Shown: in pieces, positions 7,361 through 17,939 of the stretch | How the letters are laid out: each line of letters opens with the position of its first letter | Numbering within the stretch: position 1 is the first letter of the stretch | DNA from: Phycisphaerales bacterium | GTDB lineage: Bacteria; Planctomycetota; Phycisphaerae; Phycisphaerales; UBA1924 | DNA length: 64,000 nt | Assembly: GCA_020850415.1 (NCBI GenBank) | Contig: JADZER010000010.1 | Span: 1-64,000, forward strand | Direction of reading: 5' to 3' | Translations under genes and position numbers: made by a program | The notes under the pieces: generated by a model | Database searches by the model: none | What the model saw: only the letters and a program-made list of their open reading frames with translations | What the model was told of the DNA's origin: nothing

Positions 7361-9139
7361 TCAGTTCTCAAGCCGCTTGCGGATGGTGGCGGCCTTGTTG
7401 GCGTCGGCGTGCAGGTCGAGCAGGTCGGCGTAGCGCGAGCCGACCTGGTACCAGGTGGTCTGGCGGGCGAACCCCGCCTGCATGCGGCCGGGGGGGCGGA
7501 GCTTGCGGAAGGCCTGCTCGTACATGTCGAGGGCGGCCCTGGGCTGGCCCGCGTCGGTGTAGAGCTGCTCGGCGATGGCGAGGGCGTGGAAGCCCTCGGC
7601 GGTGTCGGTCCCGAACTCGTCGAAGACCGCGCGGGCGGCGGTGATGGCGTCGGGTTTGCGGCCTTGCTCGATCATGATGTTGACCTGGGCCAGTCGGGCG
7701 CGGGCGGCGAGGTCGGGCCGCTTCTTGAACCGGTCGGCGGCCCAGTCCCAGAGGTTGAGCCTGATGGCGGGGTCGGGCTCGGCCTGGAAGATGGGGTCAA
7801 GGAAGAGGAAGGCGAAGTCCGGGTGGGTCTGGGCGGCGAGCTGGTCGACGGCGCGGGTCCAGAACTCCTTCTGCTCGAGCGTGGAGGCCGGCGTGGCGGC
7901 GATGTCCCGGGCGAAGGCCCAGGCGGTGGTGTTGCCGGGGTCGAGGCGGAGGGCGGCCTCGAGCATGGCGAACTGCCGGGCGGCCAGGTCCTGGTCGGGC
8001 TCGGCGCCCCGGAGGAAGGCGCGGTAGCTCACGCGGTTGGCGGCGTCGACCAGGGCGATCGACTGCAGGCGTCGGTCCCGGGGGATGGCGGTGCTCAGGG
8101 CGCTGATGCCGAGGGTGGCGTCGGGGATCTTCTCGCCGGTCTGGGGGTCGGTGAGGGAGCCCTGGATGTCCTCGTACTGGCCGAATCGTCCGGCGGAGAA
8201 GTTCCAGTGGGCGGCCCGGCCGTCGCGTTCGAGGAAGCCGACCCAGGCGTGGGAGACTTCTCCCCCCTTGCCGACGACATAGCAGGCGGGCACGCCGCAG
8301 GCCTTGCCGACGCTGAGGGCGAAGTAGGCCTGGTCGGCGCAGACGCCGCCGAGCTGTCGGATGTTCTGGAGGGTGTAGTCGCCGGCGGCGGTGACGCGTT
8401 TCTCGACGCCTTCCTGCTTGAGGGCGCGGGTGTCGTAGGTGATCTCGTGGTACCGGTTGCCGATATTGCGGTCCCGGGCGTAGCGCTTCCGGGCCCACTC
8501 GTACTCGTCGAGGGATCCGGCGGCGTCGGCGAGGTGGACCAGGGCGGTGGCGGGGGTGTCCCGGGGGCTGAAGAGCAGGGAGCGTTCGTTGGCGGCGTAG
8601 TAGCCGAAGAGTTCGACGGGGTCGATGAGTTTGACGGTGTTCTCGTTGACGCGTCGGTCGGCGGGGCGGTCGTGGACGGCGCAGATGGCGGCGGCGAGGG
8701 GGGCGAGCTCGGCGACGCGCTCGGCGTGGGCGTCGAGGAGACGCTGGAGCACGGCGTAGGCGGCGGGGATGTCGTCGTGGGGTCCGAGGAGGAAGGCGAT
8801 CTCGGCGGCGAGCTCGGGGTGGGCGGCGAAGGTCTCCAGGAGTGGGGCTCGGGCGTCGGCGGGGAGCGTCGAGAGTTGACTCTCGAGTCGGGCGGCGAGC
8901 GCGGCGGGGGCCAGGGCGCGCGGGTTTCGGAGGTCCAGGTCCATGATTGCGCGGTCGAGGGCCTCGAGGCCGGGTCCGGCGGCGCCGTCGCGGATGGTGG
9001 GATCGCTGAGGAAGTCGAGGGCCTGGGCGACGGGGTCCTGTGCCTCAAGTTCGGTTTGTGTCTGGGACTTGGCGGCTGCCGGGAGGGTGAGGAGCAGGGC
9101 GATTGCGGCGAGGGCCCGGAGCTGGTTCGGTGTGTTCAT
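7361..9139 (-). CDS. secreted transglutaminase-like domain protein
   Basis: The 592-residue protein has an N-terminal signal peptide (residues 1-~26, ending near AAAKSQ). The centre (~230-330) resembles a transglutaminase/papain-like fold: a Cys in GGVCADQAYFA (~266), a His in EVSHAWVGF (~296) and an aromatic segment AAHWNFSAGRFG that may supply the third catalytic residue. Residues ~380-592 are helical and resemble degenerate TPR repeats. It is probably a periplasmic or surface cysteine protease or transglutaminase-like protein; substrate unknown. It converges on the lipoprotein gene. Confidence 0.75.
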   Translation of the reverse strand: MNTPNQLRALAAIALLLTLPAAAKSQTQTELEAQDPVAQALDFLSDPTIRDGAAGPGLEALDRAIMDLDLRNPRALAPAALAARLESQLSTLPADARAPLLETFAAHPELAAEIAFLLGPHDDIPAAYAVLQRLLDAHAERVAELAPLAAAICAVHDRPADRRVNENTVKLIDPVELFGYYAANERSLLFSPRDTPATALVHLADAAGSLDEYEWARKRYARDRNIGNRYHEITYDTRALKQEGVEKRVTAAGDYTLQNIRQLGGVCADQAYFALSVGKACGVPACYVVGKGGEVSHAWVGFLERDGRAAHWNFSAGRFGQYEDIQGSLTDPQTGEKIPDATLGISALSTAIPRDRRLQSIALVDAANRVSYRAFLRGAEPDQDLAARQFAMLEAALRLDPGNTTAWAFARDIAATPASTLEQKEFWTRAVDQLAAQTHPDFAFLFLDPIFQAEPDPAIRLNLWDWAADRFKKRPDLAARARLAQVNIMIEQGRKPDAITAARAVFDEFGTDTAEGFHALAIAEQLYTDAGQPRAALDMYEQAFRKLRPPGRMQAGFARQTTWYQVGSRYADLLDLHADANKAATIRKRLEN

Positions 9140-9217
9140 GGGGAGGGCGGCTCCTTGGGGGGGTCTGTGAGAGGGTACCGGGAAGGGGTGCGGGTTGATG
9201 CGTGTGTTTGCGTCTGA

Positions 9218-9245
9218 TTGACCCGGGTATGGGTTGGGGTACTAT
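9218..9245 (+). promoter_or_regulatory. sigma-70-type promoter for tRNA-Thr and tuf
   Basis: TTGACC and TACTAT are separated by 16 nt, with the tRNA beginning 31 nt after the -10 box. The match to the housekeeping consensus is good and the placement suits a highly expressed tRNA-tuf transcript. Confidence 0.6.
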
Positions 9246-9276
9246 CGTTGCTCCCCCCCGGTTTGGGGCTGGGGTT

Positions 9277-9348
9277 GCCGCTGTAGCTCAGTGGTAGAGC
9301 GCACCCTTGGTAAGGGTGAGGTCGTGGGTTCAATCCCCACTAGCGGCT
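9277..9348 (+). tRNA. tRNA-Thr (anticodon GGT)
   Basis: A complete cloverleaf is visible. The acceptor arm GCCGCTG pairs with TAGCGGC with one G:T, and the D stem and loop are GCTC-AGTGGTA-GAGC. The anticodon stem has the loop TTGGTAA, giving GGT. The T arm is GTGGG-TTCAATC-CCCAC. CCA is not encoded. A tRNA-Thr directly upstream of tuf is a conserved bacterial arrangement. Confidence 0.95.
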
Positions 9349-9622
9349 TTGCAGTCGGTTGGCGCGCGTTGTGAACTCGGCGGGCGCTCTCCGGGTGCTG
9401 AGTCCCGGTCCCGGGCATCGGTGGTGATGCGAGGGTCTGGGTGGGTCTAGAGTTCCGAGGTTGGGCCCGGCGCGTGTCCGGGGTCAGCCGTCGCGTCGGC
9501 GTCGGATCGCGCGGGAGCGATCGGTGTCGGCCCGGCGGGAAGCAGAAAGAAGACTCGGGCCGGAGCGGCCCGCCCGGGGCCGATTGAGTCGGCGACCGAG
9601 AGATAGGCTGGAGGCACTTGCC

Positions 9623-10840
<1,218 letters not shown>

Positions 10841-10908
10841 GACGGGCGTCGCGGGCCGGAGGGCTCGGGCGGTTTGTGTACGGTCCGAGGCCGACGCGTA
10901 GGATTGCC

Positions 10909-10944
10909 CCGGCCCGGTGGGGAACACCCATCGGGCCGGCTTTT
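10909..10944 (+). terminator. hairpin with T-run between tuf and rpmG
   Basis: The arms CCGGCCCG (10909-10916) and CGGGCCGG (10932-10939) enclose an inner GTGGG/CCCA pair and are followed by CTTTTG. It may terminate or attenuate transcription after tuf, allowing tuf to be expressed above the secE-nusG part. Confidence 0.55.
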
Positions 10945-10994
10945 GCGAAGGGAGCCGCCCCTCCTGGGAACGGGCGCGAAACAGGACGCTGATC

Positions 10995-11177
10995 ATGGCG
11001 AAGAAGAAAGCACTTGCCCGCGAGTATGTCTGGCTGCAGTGCACCGAGTGCGGTGACCTGAACTACCGGACCGAGATCAATGTGAAGGGCGGCATCGACG
11101 AGAAGCTGAAGGCGGGGCTGAACAAGTACTGCCCGCGTCTTCGTCGGCACACGATGCACAAGATCAAGAGGAAGTAG
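10995..11177 (+). CDS. rpmG: 50S ribosomal protein L33
   Basis: This 60-residue protein matches bacterial bL33 ([21 protein letters not shown]-terminal basic HTMHKIKRK). A CxxC pair (CTEC) is kept; the second Cys pair of the zinc-type form is reduced to a single Cys (NKYCPRL). The ATG at 10995 fits the family length. It lies in the usual tuf-rpmG-tRNA-Trp-secE order. Confidence 0.95.
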   Translation: MAKKKALAREYVWLQCTECGDLNYRTEINVKGGIDEKLKAGLNKYCPRLRRHTMHKIKRK

Positions 11178-11178
11178 G

Positions 11179-11273
11179 AAATGGCCAAAGGGCCAGATGG
11201 CCGAAGGGCCAAATAGAGGCACACGCGCCGGGGTTTGATTTGGCCATTTGGCCATTTGGAGCTTTGGCGATTT
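11179..11273. repeat. GGCCA-rich imperfect inverted repeat
   Basis: The spacer between rpmG and tRNA-Trp holds iterations of TGGCCAAA/AGGGCCA at 11179-11217. Roughly complementary TTTGGCCATTTGGCCA units follow at 11238-11273. The two halves can fold into a long imperfect hairpin. No coding potential is seen. Confidence 0.5.
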
Positions 11274-11276
11274 GAA

Positions 11277-11350
11277 ACGCCGGTAGCTCAATTAGGTAGA
11301 GCAGCGGATTCCAAATCCGCAGGTTAGGGGTTCGATTCCCTTCCGGCGTG
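11277..11350 (+). tRNA. tRNA-Trp (anticodon CCA)
   Basis: The acceptor arm ACGCCGG pairs perfectly with CCGGCGT, with discriminator G. The D arm is GCTC-AATTAGGTA-GAGC. The anticodon stem GCGGA/TCCGC closes a TTCCAAA loop, giving CCA. The T arm carries TTCGATTC. CCA is not encoded. tRNA-Trp before secE is a conserved bacterial arrangement. Confidence 0.96.
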
Positions 11351-11437
11351 TTCGAAAGCAGCGGCCGACGCCCGCCGGTGGGCGGAGGGGCTGGTCGGAG
11401 GCTCACCCGGCCCGGGCACGGGCCGCCTGGGGAACTC

Positions 11438-12127
11438 ATGGCGCTTGGCATTTACAAACCGGGTCACGGGTACTGGGTCCGTGTGCTGACGGCGGTCGTC
11501 GCGGGGCTGCTGGTGCTCGCGACGGCGGCGTGGCTTTGGGGGGAGACGGCGGCGATCAACCTGCCGAACTCGGCGTGGGATGTGAGCCTGTCGGAATCGG
11601 AGGGCTCGCTGGCGCCCGGGCAGGTGGTGACGGTGCTGGCGGACCCGCTGGACCCGGCGGTGGCGGGGGGGCAGATCGAGGTGGGGACGATGGAGGTCGC
11701 GACCTTCGAGGCCAGCGAGCTCTCGCCCAGGGTGCGGCTGGTCAAGCCGGAGCTGGCCGAGGGGGTGGTGCCCAGCGACATGAAGGGGGTCCGTGCGGAG
11801 GGGTTCAGCGCGTCGGTGGGGGAGAGCGGCGCGGTGTTCCCGATCCCGGTGATCCAGCCGCTGTATGTGCAGGGCGCGGTCGCGGGGCTGGCGATGCTGG
11901 CGGGGGCGGTGCTGGTCTTTGTGTTCGTCGGGTCCAAGCCCGCCAGCTGCGAGTTCCTGATCGCGACCGACGGGGAGATGAAAAAGGTCAACTGGTCCAC
12001 ACGGCGCGAGGTGATGGGCTCGACCTGGGTGGTGATCGCGGCGTCGTTCCTGGTCGCGGCGATCCTCTACCTCGTCGACTACGCGTTCCAGACATTCTTC
12101 CATGCGATCAATGTGCTCCAGCGCTGA
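11438..12127 (+). CDS. secE: preprotein translocase subunit SecE with large N-terminal extension
   Basis: The 229-residue protein ends in a canonical SecE core (residues ~171-229): the amphipathic EMKKVNWSTRREVMGSTW followed by one transmembrane helix (~198-220). Ahead of it are two more hydrophobic helices (~15-35 and ~145-165) flanking a ~105-residue polar beta-rich segment predicted to lie outside the inner membrane. Minimal SecE is about 60 residues; E. coli SecE has three helices but no such exported domain. The position between tRNA-Trp and nusG confirms the identity. The ATG at 11438 lies 87 nt after the tRNA. Confidence 0.92.
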   Translation: MALGIYKPGHGYWVRVLTAVVAGLLVLATAAWLWGETAAINLPNSAWDVSLSESEGSLAPGQVVTVLADPLDPAVAGGQIEVGTMEVATFEASELSPRVRLVKPELAEGVVPSDMKGVRAEGFSASVGESGAVFPIPVIQPLYVQGAVAGLAMLAGAVLVFVFVGSKPASCEFLIATDGEMKKVNWSTRREVMGSTWVVIAASFLVAAILYLVDYAFQTFFHAINVLQR

Positions 12128-12176
12128 GCGGCTGGGGGCGGCAGACCGGGGCCTGTGCCCGGCGGAGACTTGCACC

Positions 12177-12833
12177 ATGTCCGACGAGACCAAGCAGCCC
12201 GCGTCCGGCCAGGCCTTGGACGGCAAGCCGAATGAGAAGACCGACCTCATCACGGCGGAGGAGCCGATCTGCGCGGAGGGGATGAACTGGTTCGTGCTGC
12301 GCGTGGCGTCGAACAAGGAGTCGAGCGTCCGTGAGACGCTGCTTCGGAAGGTGCAGATCGAGCACATGGAGCACCTGGTGGGGCGGATCCTGGTGCCGAC
12401 GGAGAAGACCAAGACGATCAAGGGCGGCAAGCAGCGGATCACGGAGACCAAGCTCTACCCCGGCTATGTGTTCGTGGAGATGCGTCTGGAGGACGACGGG
12501 CGGATCCCGCAGGATGTGTTCTTCCTGATCAAGGAAACGACGGGGGTGGGGGATTTCGTGGGCACGGCCGGGCGTCCGACGCCGATGGCGACGCACGAGA
12601 TCGAGAAGATGCTCCGCGACAGCCGCAAGCCCGAGGAGGAGCCGGTCGTCAAGTTCACCTTCACGAAGGGCGACCATGTCAAGATCATGGAGGGGCCTTT
12701 CGAGAGCTACGAGGGCACGGTGGACGATCTGAACCCCGAGAAGGGGGAGATCACCGTGCTGGTGACGATCTTCGGTCGTCAGGCGCCGATCAACCTCGAG
12801 GAGTGGCAGGTCGCCAAGGCCGAGGAGGCCTGA
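12177..12833 (+). CDS. nusG: transcription termination/antitermination factor NusG
   Basis: This 218-residue protein has the NusG NGN domain (~37-150, beginning MNWFVLRVASNKE, with YPGYVFVEM) and a C-terminal KOW domain (~160-195: KGDHVKIMEGPFESYEGTV). It contacts RNA polymerase, Rho and ribosomal S10. The N-terminal ~36 residues are a polar extension. The ATG at 12177 is 50 nt after secE. In most bacteria rplK follows; here it does not. Confidence 0.96.
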   Translation: MSDETKQPASGQALDGKPNEKTDLITAEEPICAEGMNWFVLRVASNKESSVRETLLRKVQIEHMEHLVGRILVPTEKTKTIKGGKQRITETKLYPGYVFVEMRLEDDGRIPQDVFFLIKETTGVGDFVGTAGRPTPMATHEIEKMLRDSRKPEEEPVVKFTFTKGDHVKIMEGPFESYEGTVDDLNPEKGEITVLVTIFGRQAPINLEEWQVAKAEEA

Positions 12834-12936
12834 GCGGCCTTCGCGTGCGGTTTCGGTGCGGCGTGGGAACCCCGACGGCGCCGGTGCATACCTTTTCCTG
12901 GGCGGCTTGTCGGAGTCGTTGCAGGAGTGAGGCAGC

Positions 12937-15900
12937 ATGGGTGACGCACAGGGCAAAGCGGGCAGGCCGCGCCGGGGGCGCAGGCTCCGGCGGGTGGTGC
13001 TGGGGCTGATCGTTTTGGTGGTGGTGCTGGTGGCGCTGGGGCCGACGATCGCGGGGCCGCTGGCGCGTCCGCTGGTCGAGGGGGCGGTGAACGAACAGAT
13101 CAAGGGCCGCGCGACGGTCGGGCGTCTGGGCCTGTCGTGGCTGGGTGCGCAGAAGGTGTCGCTGACGCTCGACGACCCCGAGGGCGGGCGCGTGGCGGAT
13201 GTCTCGGTGCGCGCGGACCGTGGGCTCTTGGGCCTGGCGCTGGGCTCGCGCAGGCTGGGCGTGGTGTATGTGGGCGGGAGCGCGACGATCGTGCGCGGCG
13301 CCGACGGCTCGACCAATCTGCAGCGGGCGATCGAGGCGCGGTTCCCCGCGCCCGAGGCTGCGCCGGCGCCCGAGGGCGAGCCGGCGCGGCTGCCGGGCTC
13401 GCTGGGGGCGTCGCTCGTGCTCGACGGGCTGACGGTGACCTACGAGGACGCGGCGCTGGCAGAGCAGACGGGCGGGTCGGTCGGGGCGGTGCGGCTCGGG
13501 GCGCTCACCGGCTCGGTGGACTTTGCGGTCGGCAAGCCGCTGGGGGTGTCGATCAAGGGTCCGATCTCGACCGGGCGGGACGGGGCGAGCCTGGCCGAGT
13601 CTGGGGCGCTGGACTTCCAGGCGGAGGTGACGGACCTGACCGATGCGACGGGGCGCGTGACGGCGGGGGCGATGGGGGCGGAGCTGTCGCTGTCGCTCCG
13701 GGCGCCGGCGGTCGAGGTGCTGCTGCACGCCGGGCTCGCGGACGGCGCGATCGTGGACACGGGCGAGACCAGCGTCACGGTCGGCCTCGCGGAGCTCGCG
13801 GGGCTGCTCCCGGCGCTGGGCGAGGCGCTCGCGGCCCAGCCGGGCGTGACGCTCGACCAGCTGCCGACGGTGACGCTGGGCGTCCAGCGGCTGCGCGTGC
13901 CGACCGGCGGCGACCTGCGCGGGGCGTCGGCCTCGGTGCGGCTCACGACCACGGCGATCGGCGGCACGGTCGAGCTGCCCGACGGCGAGACCAAGTCGGC
14001 CCGCCCGTTCGGCATCGAGCCGCTCAGCCTCACCGTGGACGCGCCATCGCTGGAGGGGACGGTGACCGTCTCCGGCGGCACGAGGGCGACGATCGGCGGC
14101 GAATCGGCGGGCGAGTTGGCGGTCAACCTGGCGGTGGGGGGGCTGCTCGACAGCGCCGGCAAGCCCCGCGCCGGGGTGCCCGGCTCGGTCTCGGGCGGCA
14201 TGTCGGTCAAGGGGTTCAGCACGCCGATCCTCCAGCCGTTTGTGGCGGCGGTGAACACGGCGCTGCCGGCGGGTCTGCGCCTGGACCTGCCGCAGGACCT
14301 GGGGCCGACGGTTGATATCGCGCTGGGGGCGGAGAGCCACACGGACGGGTCGGGGTCGTACGACATCGACCTGGCGTTGGACTCGCAGCAGGCGTCTGTC
14401 GACGCGGCGGTGGTGATCGCTGGTCAGCGGGTCGCCTCGCGGGGCGAGGGTGTGCGGGCCCGGTTCACGCGTCTGGCCCCTCTGCTTGACCGGCTGACGG
14501 CGGCGCACGGTCTGCGGATGACCCGCGGGGCGGATCTGACGGTGCGCGGCGCGGACTTCGCGGTGGACCTCTCGAAGCTCAAGGGGGATGGCGGCCCGGA
14601 CCTGCGGGGCGCGCGGGCGGCGGTCGAGGTGACGCTGTCGGACGCGGTCGGGCAGCTCCAGCTCGCGGGCGACGAGGCGCTGCGCGACCTGCACCTCAAG
14701 ACCTTCACGGTCGGGCTCTCGACCGACGATGTGGGGGGCGAGGTGCGCGTCACCGCGGGGGCGTCGGGGGATCTGGACGGCGAGCCGTTCGTCGCGATGA
14801 GCACCGACATGACGCTGTCGGGGCTGCTGAACGGGTCGGGCGGGTTCTCGGCGGGGTCGCTGCCGACGCTGCGTGGCGAGGTGCGGCTGAACGCGCAGGC
14901 GCTGGGCAAGGTGGACGAGATCCTCGGGGCGCGGCTGGCGGCGAGCGGGCTGGTGCTGGCCAAGGACATAGGGCCGAGCGCCGAGGTGCTGCTGCTGGCG
15001 GCGTCGAACCCGGGGGCGGGGGCGAACGCGACGGACCTGGACCTGACGATCAGCTCGGCGAACCTGACGGTGACGGCGCCGCTGACGGCGACGCCGGACC
15101 GGCTGCGGACGCGCGAGCCGATCGTGGTGGTGGACCGCGCGGCGGGCGACTCGCTCTCCCGCCTGCTGGCGGGCAAGGGGCCCGTGCGGGTGAGGCCGGG
15201 GGCGGCGGCGCGGTTGAGCATCGCGGGGCTGGATGTGCCGATCGGCGAGGGGGGCGTGCGCCCCGACCAAGTGGCGGCGCAGGTGACGGCGACGGTGACC
15301 GACCTGGTGACGGATGTGGAGCTGACGGACGCGGCGGGCAAGGTCACGGCGCCGGGGCAGGTGTCGGCGCCCCGGTTGGTGGCGACGCTGACGGCCGCGC
15401 CGGGCTCGGCGCCGACGGTCGGCGTCGACGCGCAGATGGTGCATGCCGAGCAGCCGTTCACGGTGACGCTGGCCGGGGCGCTGCACGGGCTGTTCCTCGG
15501 CGCGCCGGCCGACGCGGCGGACCCGATGAGCGTGGTCTCGGTGGGGACGCTGCGTCCGGAGATGCAGCTTGAGCTGAAGGATGTGCCCGCGACGCTGGCG
15601 CGTCTCGTGCCGCCGGGGATGGTGCAGGTCGGCGGGCAGCCGCTCGACGCGGTTCTGGTGGCGCGGGACCTGCTGGGGCGGACCTTCAGCGCGCGGCTGG
15701 CGAGCTCGCCGAGCCCGAACTCGGCGACGATCACGCGTGTCGATCTGGACCTGGAGGGCCAGGGTCTGGGCGCGAAGGTGCGGGGCCGGTTCGACGACAA
15801 GCACATCCGGGTGTTCAGCGGGGACGCGCGGCTGGGGGTGACGCCGCGGGTGGCCAAGCACCTGACGGACCTGCTCGCGCCGACGGCGCCGGTGAGGCCG

Positions 15901-17832
15901 GCGCTGGCGCAGCCGGCGGAGTTCCGGGTCGCGTTGGGGAGCGAGTTCGATGTGCCGCTGGGGGCGGGTCATCGTCCCGATCTGGCGTCGCTGTCGGATG
16001 TTCTGGAGCTGACGCTCACGGCCGACGCGTCGCTGGCGGCGTTGACGCTTCCGGCGAAGGAGGGCGCCGAGCCGATGACGATCCCGGCGCTGACGATCAG
16101 CGGGCTGACGGTGGGGCTCAAGGCCCCGGGGGCGGTGATGTCGGCGGGCGGGGCGGAGGCGGAGGCGACGCTGGGCGGTCGGGTGCTGGGGGCGGACGGG
16201 GCGTCGCTGGTGGGGCTGAGCGGCACGGGGCGGGCGCTGCTCAAGGGCGGGAAGCCCGCGGGGCCGATGCCGGTGTCGCTGACGCTGGGGGAGATCGCGG
16301 CGCCGTGGATCGACGGGCTGCTGGGCAAGCCCTCGCTGGTGGAGGGGGCGCTGGGGGAGCGGTTCAGCCTCACGCTCAGCGCGGACCCGAACCTGCTGCG
16401 GGCGCGGGACCCCAAGCAGTCGGCGGTGTCGCTGGCGGTGCAGTCGCCGCGCCTGAGCACGACCACGCCGCTGAGTCTCTCGGTGGGCGGCAAGTCGGTG
16501 TTCCTGTCGGAGGTGACCTCGGTGCGTTGGGTGATGGGCCCGCGCTGGGCGAACCAGTTCCTGCTGGGGGCCGAGCCGGGGGGGCCGAAGCCGGCGTTCG
16601 CGTTCACGGAGCAGACGCCGGTGACGCTGGACCTGCGTCGGATGGCGGTGGCGTTCGGCGAGGGGGCGGGGCCGTTCAAGCCGGAGCTGTTCCTCGTGGA
16701 CCTGTCGGCGACGGTGCCGAGCCTGCCGGCGGAGCTTTCTGACGGTCGGAAGCTGGCGATCGGCGACCTGGAGTTCCGTCTGGGGCGGGGCCCGACGCCG
16801 GACCAGCTCGGGTTCGCGATCACGGTGCCGCGGATGAAGCTGGGCGACGCGGCGGAGATGAAGCCGACGAAGAACCGCATTTCTGGTCGGGTGGCGTCGT
16901 TCGCGGACGCGGACGGGAACCTGACGCCGGACGCGGCGAGGCTCGATGTGTCGGGCGGTCTGGCGCCGATCCCGACGGAGGTGATCGACGCGTTCGCCCG
17001 TCAGAACGGGCTTCTGCGCGACGCGCTGGGGCCGACGGTGGATTTCGACATCAACGCGCAGGGGTTCTCCAAGAGCGGCGGCACGCTCACGGCCAAGGCG
17101 ACGACGCCGCTGGCGACCGCGTCGATCTCCGGGAAGGTGGGCGACGGGCTCTTCGTGGTGGACCCCAAGTCCAGCACGATCCGGATCTCGCAGATCACGC
17201 CGGAGCTGACCAAGCGGTTCCAGAAGGCGTTGCCGGTGGTGGCGACGATCGAGAAATCGAGCCAGGACGAGCCGGCGGTGGTGACCTTCGACTCGCCGCT
17301 GGAGCTGCCGATCGACGGGAACATGGACCGGCTCAACGGGAAGCTGACGATCGACCTGGGGACGGCGAAGTTCGGCACGGCCGATCTGTTCCAGCGTGTG
17401 CTGGCGTTGGCGCAGCAGAAGACGGCGGGCGAGGTGGGGCGTCGCATGCCGCCGCTGAAGGTGACGATGGACAAGGGGCTGGTGAGCTACGAGCCCTTCG
17501 CGTTGCCGTTCGGGGAGTTCAAGATCGAGTCGGCGGGGTTTATTAACCTGAGCAGCGCGGCGCGGTCGACGGGCGGGAGCAAGCAGCTCCCGGCGGGGCA
17601 GCTGGAGGTGCTGACCTTCATCCCCGCGGGGGCGTTCGCGGCGGAGGCGGTGCCGGGGCTGGCGAACCTGCCGCTGCCGGTGGTCGGGAACATGGCGAGG
17701 CTGCCGGTGCGTACGAACGGGCTGATCGCCACGCCGAGCAACAACATCGCGATGGACCTGGTGGGGCAGGAGGCGGTCAACGAGCTGAACCCGGGCAAGC
17801 TGCTGGAGGGCTTGTTGAAGAAGGACGAGTGA
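12937..17832 (+). CDS. AsmA/TamB-like large envelope protein
   Basis: The 1631-residue protein has a basic N terminus and one transmembrane helix (~23-45), and the rest should lie in the periplasm. Residues ~50-110 match the AsmA-type opening, in which a helix leads to VNEQIKGRATVGRLGLSWLG and then beta strands with DGSTNLQR. The remainder is a long run of beta-rich repeats with alternating Gly, Thr, Asp and Leu. The C-terminal region (~1480-1631) also resembles AsmA/YhdP ends. Proteins of this superfamily are thought to move phospholipid between membranes or assist outer-membrane assembly. Which branch it belongs to cannot be told by eye. It follows nusG by 103 nt and converges on gspE. Confidence 0.78.
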   Translation: MGDAQGKAGRPRRGRRLRRVVLGLIVLVVVLVALGPTIAGPLARPLVEGAVNEQIKGRATVGRLGLSWLGAQKVSLTLDDPEGGRVADVSVRADRGLLGLALGSRRLGVVYVGGSATIVRGADGSTNLQRAIEARFPAPEAAPAPEGEPARLPGSLGASLVLDGLTVTYEDAALAEQTGGSVGAVRLGALTGSVDFAVGKPLGVSIKGPISTGRDGASLAESGALDFQAEVTDLTDATGRVTAGAMGAELSLSLRAPAVEVLLHAGLADGAIVDTGETSVTVGLAELAGLLPALGEALAAQPGVTLDQLPTVTLGVQRLRVPTGGDLRGASASVRLTTTAIGGTVELPDGETKSARPFGIEPLSLTVDAPSLEGTVTVSGGTRATIGGESAGELAVNLAVGGLLDSAGKPRAGVPGSVSGGMSVKGFSTPILQPFVAAVNTALPAGLRLDLPQDLGPTVDIALGAESHTDGSGSYDIDLALDSQQASVDAAVVIAGQRVASRGEGVRARFTRLAPLLDRLTAAHGLRMTRGADLTVRGADFAVDLSKLKGDGGPDLRGARAAVEVTLSDAVGQLQLAGDEALRDLHLKTFTVGLSTDDVGGEVRVTAGASGDLDGEPFVAMSTDMTLSGLLNGSGGFSAGSLPTLRGEVRLNAQALGKVDEILGARLAASGLVLAKDIGPSAEVLLLAASNPGAGANATDLDLTISSANLTVTAPLTATPDRLRTREPIVVVDRAAGDSLSRLLAGKGPVRVRPGAAARLSIAGLDVPIGEGGVRPDQVAAQVTATVTDLVTDVELTDAAGKVTAPGQVSAPRLVATLTAAPGSAPTVGVDAQMVHAEQPFTVTLAGALHGLFLGAPADAADPMSVVSVGTLRPEMQLELKDVPATLARLVPPGMVQVGGQPLDAVLVARDLLGRTFSARLASSPSPNSATITRVDLDLEGQGLGAKVRGRFDDKHIRVFSGDARLGVTPRVAKHLTDLLAPTAPVRPALAQPAEFRVALGSEFDVPLGAGHRPDLASLSDVLELTLTADASLAALTLPAKEGAEPMTIPALTISGLTVGLKAPGAVMSAGGAEAEATLGGRVLGADGASLVGLSGTGRALLKGGKPAGPMPVSLTLGEIAAPWIDGLLGKPSLVEGALGERFSLTLSADPNLLRARDPKQSAVSLAVQSPRLSTTTPLSLSVGGKSVFLSEVTSVRWVMGPRWANQFLLGAEPGGPKPAFAFTEQTPVTLDLRRMAVAFGEGAGPFKPELFLVDLSATVPSLPAELSDGRKLAIGDLEFRLGRGPTPDQLGFAITVPRMKLGDAAEMKPTKNRISGRVASFADADGNLTPDAARLDVSGGLAPIPTEVIDAFARQNGLLRDALGPTVDFDINAQGFSKSGGTLTAKATTPLATASISGKVGDGLFVVDPKSSTIRISQITPELTKRFQKALPVVATIEKSSQDEPAVVTFDSPLELPIDGNMDRLNGKLTIDLGTAKFGTADLFQRVLALAQQKTAGEVGRRMPPLKVTMDKGLVSYEPFALPFGEFKIESAGFINLSSAARSTGGSKQLPAGQLEVLTFIPAGAFAAEAVPGLANLPLPVVGNMARLPVRTNGLIATPSNNIAMDLVGQEAVNELNPGKLLEGLLKKDE

Positions 17833-17939
17833 GGCGGGGGTTGGGGCTGGGTTCGCTGCGGTGGAATTGCTGCGCACCGTCGCGGTCTGACCCCGACGCC
17901 CGCGGGCCTGCTTTGTCCGTCCTGCCCGTGGGGCCTGTG

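Noticed and set aside
12790..17877. 1695-residue open frame on the minus strand
   Set aside because: It is antisense to the AsmA-like gene and its composition (Arg, His, Gln and Pro runs) is that of GC-rich shadow frames.
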